From NCBI GenBank assembly GCA_017525245.1, contig JAFXTE010000077.1, forward strand, positions 1 through 64,000: a stretch of DNA of 64,000 nt, read 5' to 3'. The DNA is from Bacteroidales bacterium (GTDB taxonomy: Bacteria > Bacteroidota > Bacteroidia > Bacteroidales > WCHB1-69). This document shows positions 61,994 through 64,000 of this stretch, piece by piece. Position 1 is the stretch's first letter; each line of letters opens with the position of its first letter. The notes beneath the pieces were generated by a model. That model made no database searches and was not told the DNA's origin. It worked only from the letters and a program-made list of their open reading frames with translations. The position numbers and the translations under genes were made by a program.

Positions 61994-63025
61994 ATGCAAA
62001 AAGTACTAGTCATATACACCGGCGGTACCATCGGCATGATGATGGACCCGGAAGACAAGGCTCTGAAGCCTTTTGAATTCAAGAATATCCGGCAGCAGCT
62101 ACCTATGCTGGACCTCCTGGAGTGCGACATCACCTTCAAGAGCTTGCTGCCTCTCATCGACTCTTCGGACACCAACCCGCAGTTCTGGCTCCGGTTGGTG
62201 GACATGATAGAGTCTGAATATCAGAACTATGACGGCTTTGTGGTGCTGCACGGTACCGACACGATGGCCTACACTTCCTCGGCGCTCAGCTTCCTGTTAG
62301 AGAATCTTGACAAGCCCGTCATCATCACAGGTTCGCAGTTGCCCTTGGGCGTGTTGCGCACCGACGGCCGTCGCAACATCCTCAATGCCATCGGTTTTGC
62401 CGCTGACAGAAAAGACGGGAGGCCTATGCTGAACGAGGTGTGCCTCTTTTTCCAGACCGCCCTTTTCCGCGGAAACCGTATCTACAAGGACGATGCTGCC
62501 AGCTTCAACGCTTTTCACTCGCCTAACTACCCACATCTGGCAAATGTGGGCACCGAGATATCCTATAACGAGCATTGTTTGCTTCCTAAGAGCGTTCCCG
62601 GCACATTCATCGCTCACCACAAGATGGATAACAACGTGGGGCTTATCAAACTCTTCCCTGGCATTAACCTTGCTACCATGGAAGCCATGCTGAACACGGA
62701 AGGTTTGCATGCTGTTGTACTGGAGACCTTTGGCGTGGGCAATGCCCCGACATCTCCGGATTTCCTTAAGATTCTCAAGGACGCCATTGACCGAGACATC
62801 ATCCTCGTCAACATCTCCCAATGCAAGGGCGGTGGTGGCGTGGAGATGCAGCGTTACGCCACAGGCAAGCACCTTGCCGACATCGGTGTCACCTCCGGCA
62901 GTGACATGACCACCGAGGCGGCCCTTACCAAACTGATGTACCTCTTCGGCGAGGGTTATCCATTGGATACCATACGGAAATTGTTGAAAATGTCCCTGCG
63001 CGGGGAATTAACAGAGAACTACTAA
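61994..63025 (+). CDS. ansA: Type I L-asparaginase
   Basis: 343 residues. Catalytic motif 1 IYTGGTIGM at 7-15 and motif 2 VLHGTDTMAYT near 85-95 carry the two nucleophilic threonines and the Asp. No signal peptide, so the enzyme is cytoplasmic, as expected for type I. It hydrolyses asparagine to aspartate and ammonia. Its stop overlaps the cutC start by 1 base. Confidence 0.95.
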   Translation: MQKVLVIYTGGTIGMMMDPEDKALKPFEFKNIRQQLPMLDLLECDITFKSLLPLIDSSDTNPQFWLRLVDMIESEYQNYDGFVVLHGTDTMAYTSSALSFLLENLDKPVIITGSQLPLGVLRTDGRRNILNAIGFAADRKDGRPMLNEVCLFFQTALFRGNRIYKDDAASFNAFHSPNYPHLANVGTEISYNEHCLLPKSVPGTFIAHHKMDNNVGLIKLFPGINLATMEAMLNTEGLHAVVLETFGVGNAPTSPDFLKILKDAIDRDIILVNISQCKGGGGVEMQRYATGKHLADIGVTSGSDMTTEAALTKLMYLFGEGYPLDTIRKLLKMSLRGELTENY

Positions 63026-63708
63026 TGGAAATTGAAATCTGCTGCGGGTCGATACAGTCGGCGGCGAACGCGAAAGCTGGCGGCGCGGTGCGTATAGAGC
63101 TTTGCCAGGGATTGATAGAGGGCGGTACCACGCCGTCGCCCGCCATGATTGACATTGCCGTGCGGGATTTGGGATTGCAAGTCTTTGTGCTCGTGCGTCC
63201 CCGAAGTGGTGATTTCTGCTACAACGATTTGGAGGTCAGAACGATGATGGAGGATGTGGAGTACTGCAAAAAGGTTGGAGTTGCCGGCATTGTGGTCGGG
63301 TTTCTGCATCCTGACGGAAGCATTGACACGGAACTGACCCGTCGTTTCGTGAAATTAGCCGCCCCGCTGCCGGTAACATTCCATCGTGCCTTCGACCGTT
63401 GTCCTGAACCTTTGAAAGCGTTGGAGCAGATTATTGAGTGCGGTTGCGCCCGTATTCTGACCTCCGGTTGCAAACCTACCGCTGTGGAAGGCGCGGATAT
63501 GCTGCAACAGCTTGTGAGGCAGGCAAATGGACGCATCACAATTCTCGCGGGAAGCGGTGTCACCCCCGAAAACGCAGCGATGTTGCGGGAAAAAACCGGT
63601 GCTCCGGAGATTCACGGCTCTTGCAAAATCACGCGTGCTGATGGAGCGTGGGAGACGGATGCGGAACAGGTGAAAAAGCTGTTGGAAGTGTTGACAAATG
63701 TAGAATGA
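63025..63708 (+). CDS. cutC: CutC family protein (copper homeostasis protein CutC)
   Basis: 227 residues. Start EIEICCGSIQSAANAKAGGA, RIELCQGL near 30, VRPRSGDFCYNDLE near 58, and VTFHRAFDR near 118, ILTSG near 146, then ILAGSGVTPEN: the TIM-barrel pattern of CutC. The proposed role in copper tolerance is uncertain in many bacteria. Coupled with ansA by a 1-base overlap. Confidence 0.94.
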   Translation: MEIEICCGSIQSAANAKAGGAVRIELCQGLIEGGTTPSPAMIDIAVRDLGLQVFVLVRPRSGDFCYNDLEVRTMMEDVEYCKKVGVAGIVVGFLHPDGSIDTELTRRFVKLAAPLPVTFHRAFDRCPEPLKALEQIIECGCARILTSGCKPTAVEGADMLQQLVRQANGRITILAGSGVTPENAAMLREKTGAPEIHGSCKITRADGAWETDAEQVKKLLEVLTNVE

Positions 63709-63741
63709 AGAATGTGTGTGGGATTCTTTTGAGAATCATAA

Positions 63742-64000
63742 TCAGTTGATTGAATGTGCCACATTCTTTGCTATGGATAGCCGTCCGGTCTGCCGATAAT
63801 GCTCCGTCGGGAAATCGCGGTCGCGGAAATCCGCGTCCCGAACCTCTTTAAGATTGTTTACCACAATAACGCCTTTCGGTTCGTAGCGGTTGGTTATATA
63901 TTGCGTGTTGCGTTCCATTAGCCCAAGCAGGTCGGGACCGCATATACTGTCAATCTGATCGACATTTTCAGCCAAAATGTTGAAAACGGGCTGCCATCCG
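63742..64000 (-). CDS. C-terminal part of an unidentified protein
   Basis: The frame enters from the right edge with no start inside the window and ends at the TAA complement 63742-63744, giving about 85 residues: GWQPVFNILAENVDQID, then NRYEPKGVIVVNNLKEVRD and GRLSIAKNVAHSIN. It is probably the end of a cytosolic enzyme; I do not recognise the family. The part visible is intact. Confidence 0.6.
   Translation of the reverse strand, partial: GWQPVFNILAENVDQIDSICGPDLLGLMERNTQYITNRYEPKGVIVVNNLKEVRDADFRDRDFPTEHYRQTGRLSIAKNVAHSIN

Overview
The window is a Bacteroidales-type chromosome segment. Five things point there: promoters of the TTTG-N19-TAnnTTTG type with few Shine-Dalgarno sites; a secreted amidase ending in a type IX secretion (T9SS) sorting domain; Bacteroidota-specific families (DUF3276/PUR, DUF5683, DUF3822, PCMD-like, TlpA with a DUF4369-like N-terminus); the parA-parB-DUF5683-dapB-lepB gene order; and fused ResB/CcsA cytochrome c maturation. 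I cannot name a genus.

Layout. 1-4.5 kb: the N-terminal half of korA (minus), two secreted or lipid-anchored unknown proteins (plus) and an ATP-grasp-like gene (minus) carrying an in-frame palindromic repeat. 4.6-11.2 kb (minus): a probable metal/iron module of porin, imelysin, di-heme oxidoreductase and the CcsBA protein that would mature its cytochrome. 11.4-18.6 kb (minus): TetR regulator, small lipoprotein, and a complete RND efflux set (adaptor, pump, TolC). 18.7-19.55 kb: a toxin-antitoxin pair and a tRNA-like transcript with its own promoter and terminator. 19.7-21.65 kb: a broken DUF1016 nuclease and two direct copies of a non-coding repeat of about 460 bp.

21.66-33.48 kb is the most interesting part. 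It is an AT-rich island holding one tightly packed nine-gene minus-strand operon. In transcription order it encodes a DUF4007 protein, a 1078-aa P-loop ATPase, a DndC-like PAPS-reductase-fold protein, a small acidic protein, a PLD-nuclease/SF2 helicase, a 77-aa protein, a DndD-like SMC/Rad50 ATPase, a 188-aa protein and an HNH nuclease whose N-terminus resembles phosphorothioate-DNA-binding (SBD) domains. DndB and a clear DndE are absent. I read it as a divergent DNA sulfur-modification/restriction (anti-phage) system.

33.9-64 kb is mostly housekeeping: WYL regulator, xseA, YqgE/AlgH, the T9SS amidase, pyrK-pyrD, an ECF sigma factor, yidC, parA/parB, TlpA, a second toxin-antitoxin pair wedged against dapB, lepB, tRNA-Val, pth-rsmD-DUF3822, deoxynucleoside kinase-folK, a HerA-like ATPase, ansA-cutC, and a truncated gene at the right edge.

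A genome-wide theme is repeat-filled spacers. Many gaps inside operons consist of short tandem words such as ATAACCA, GTTAGTA, TAAGTC, TTCAAAG and TCATCGTC. In addition there are two families of hairpin elements: one built on a GTAGAGACG palindrome, one on a CCCCACA/TGTGGGG stem. Some of these repeats have become part of coding sequences.
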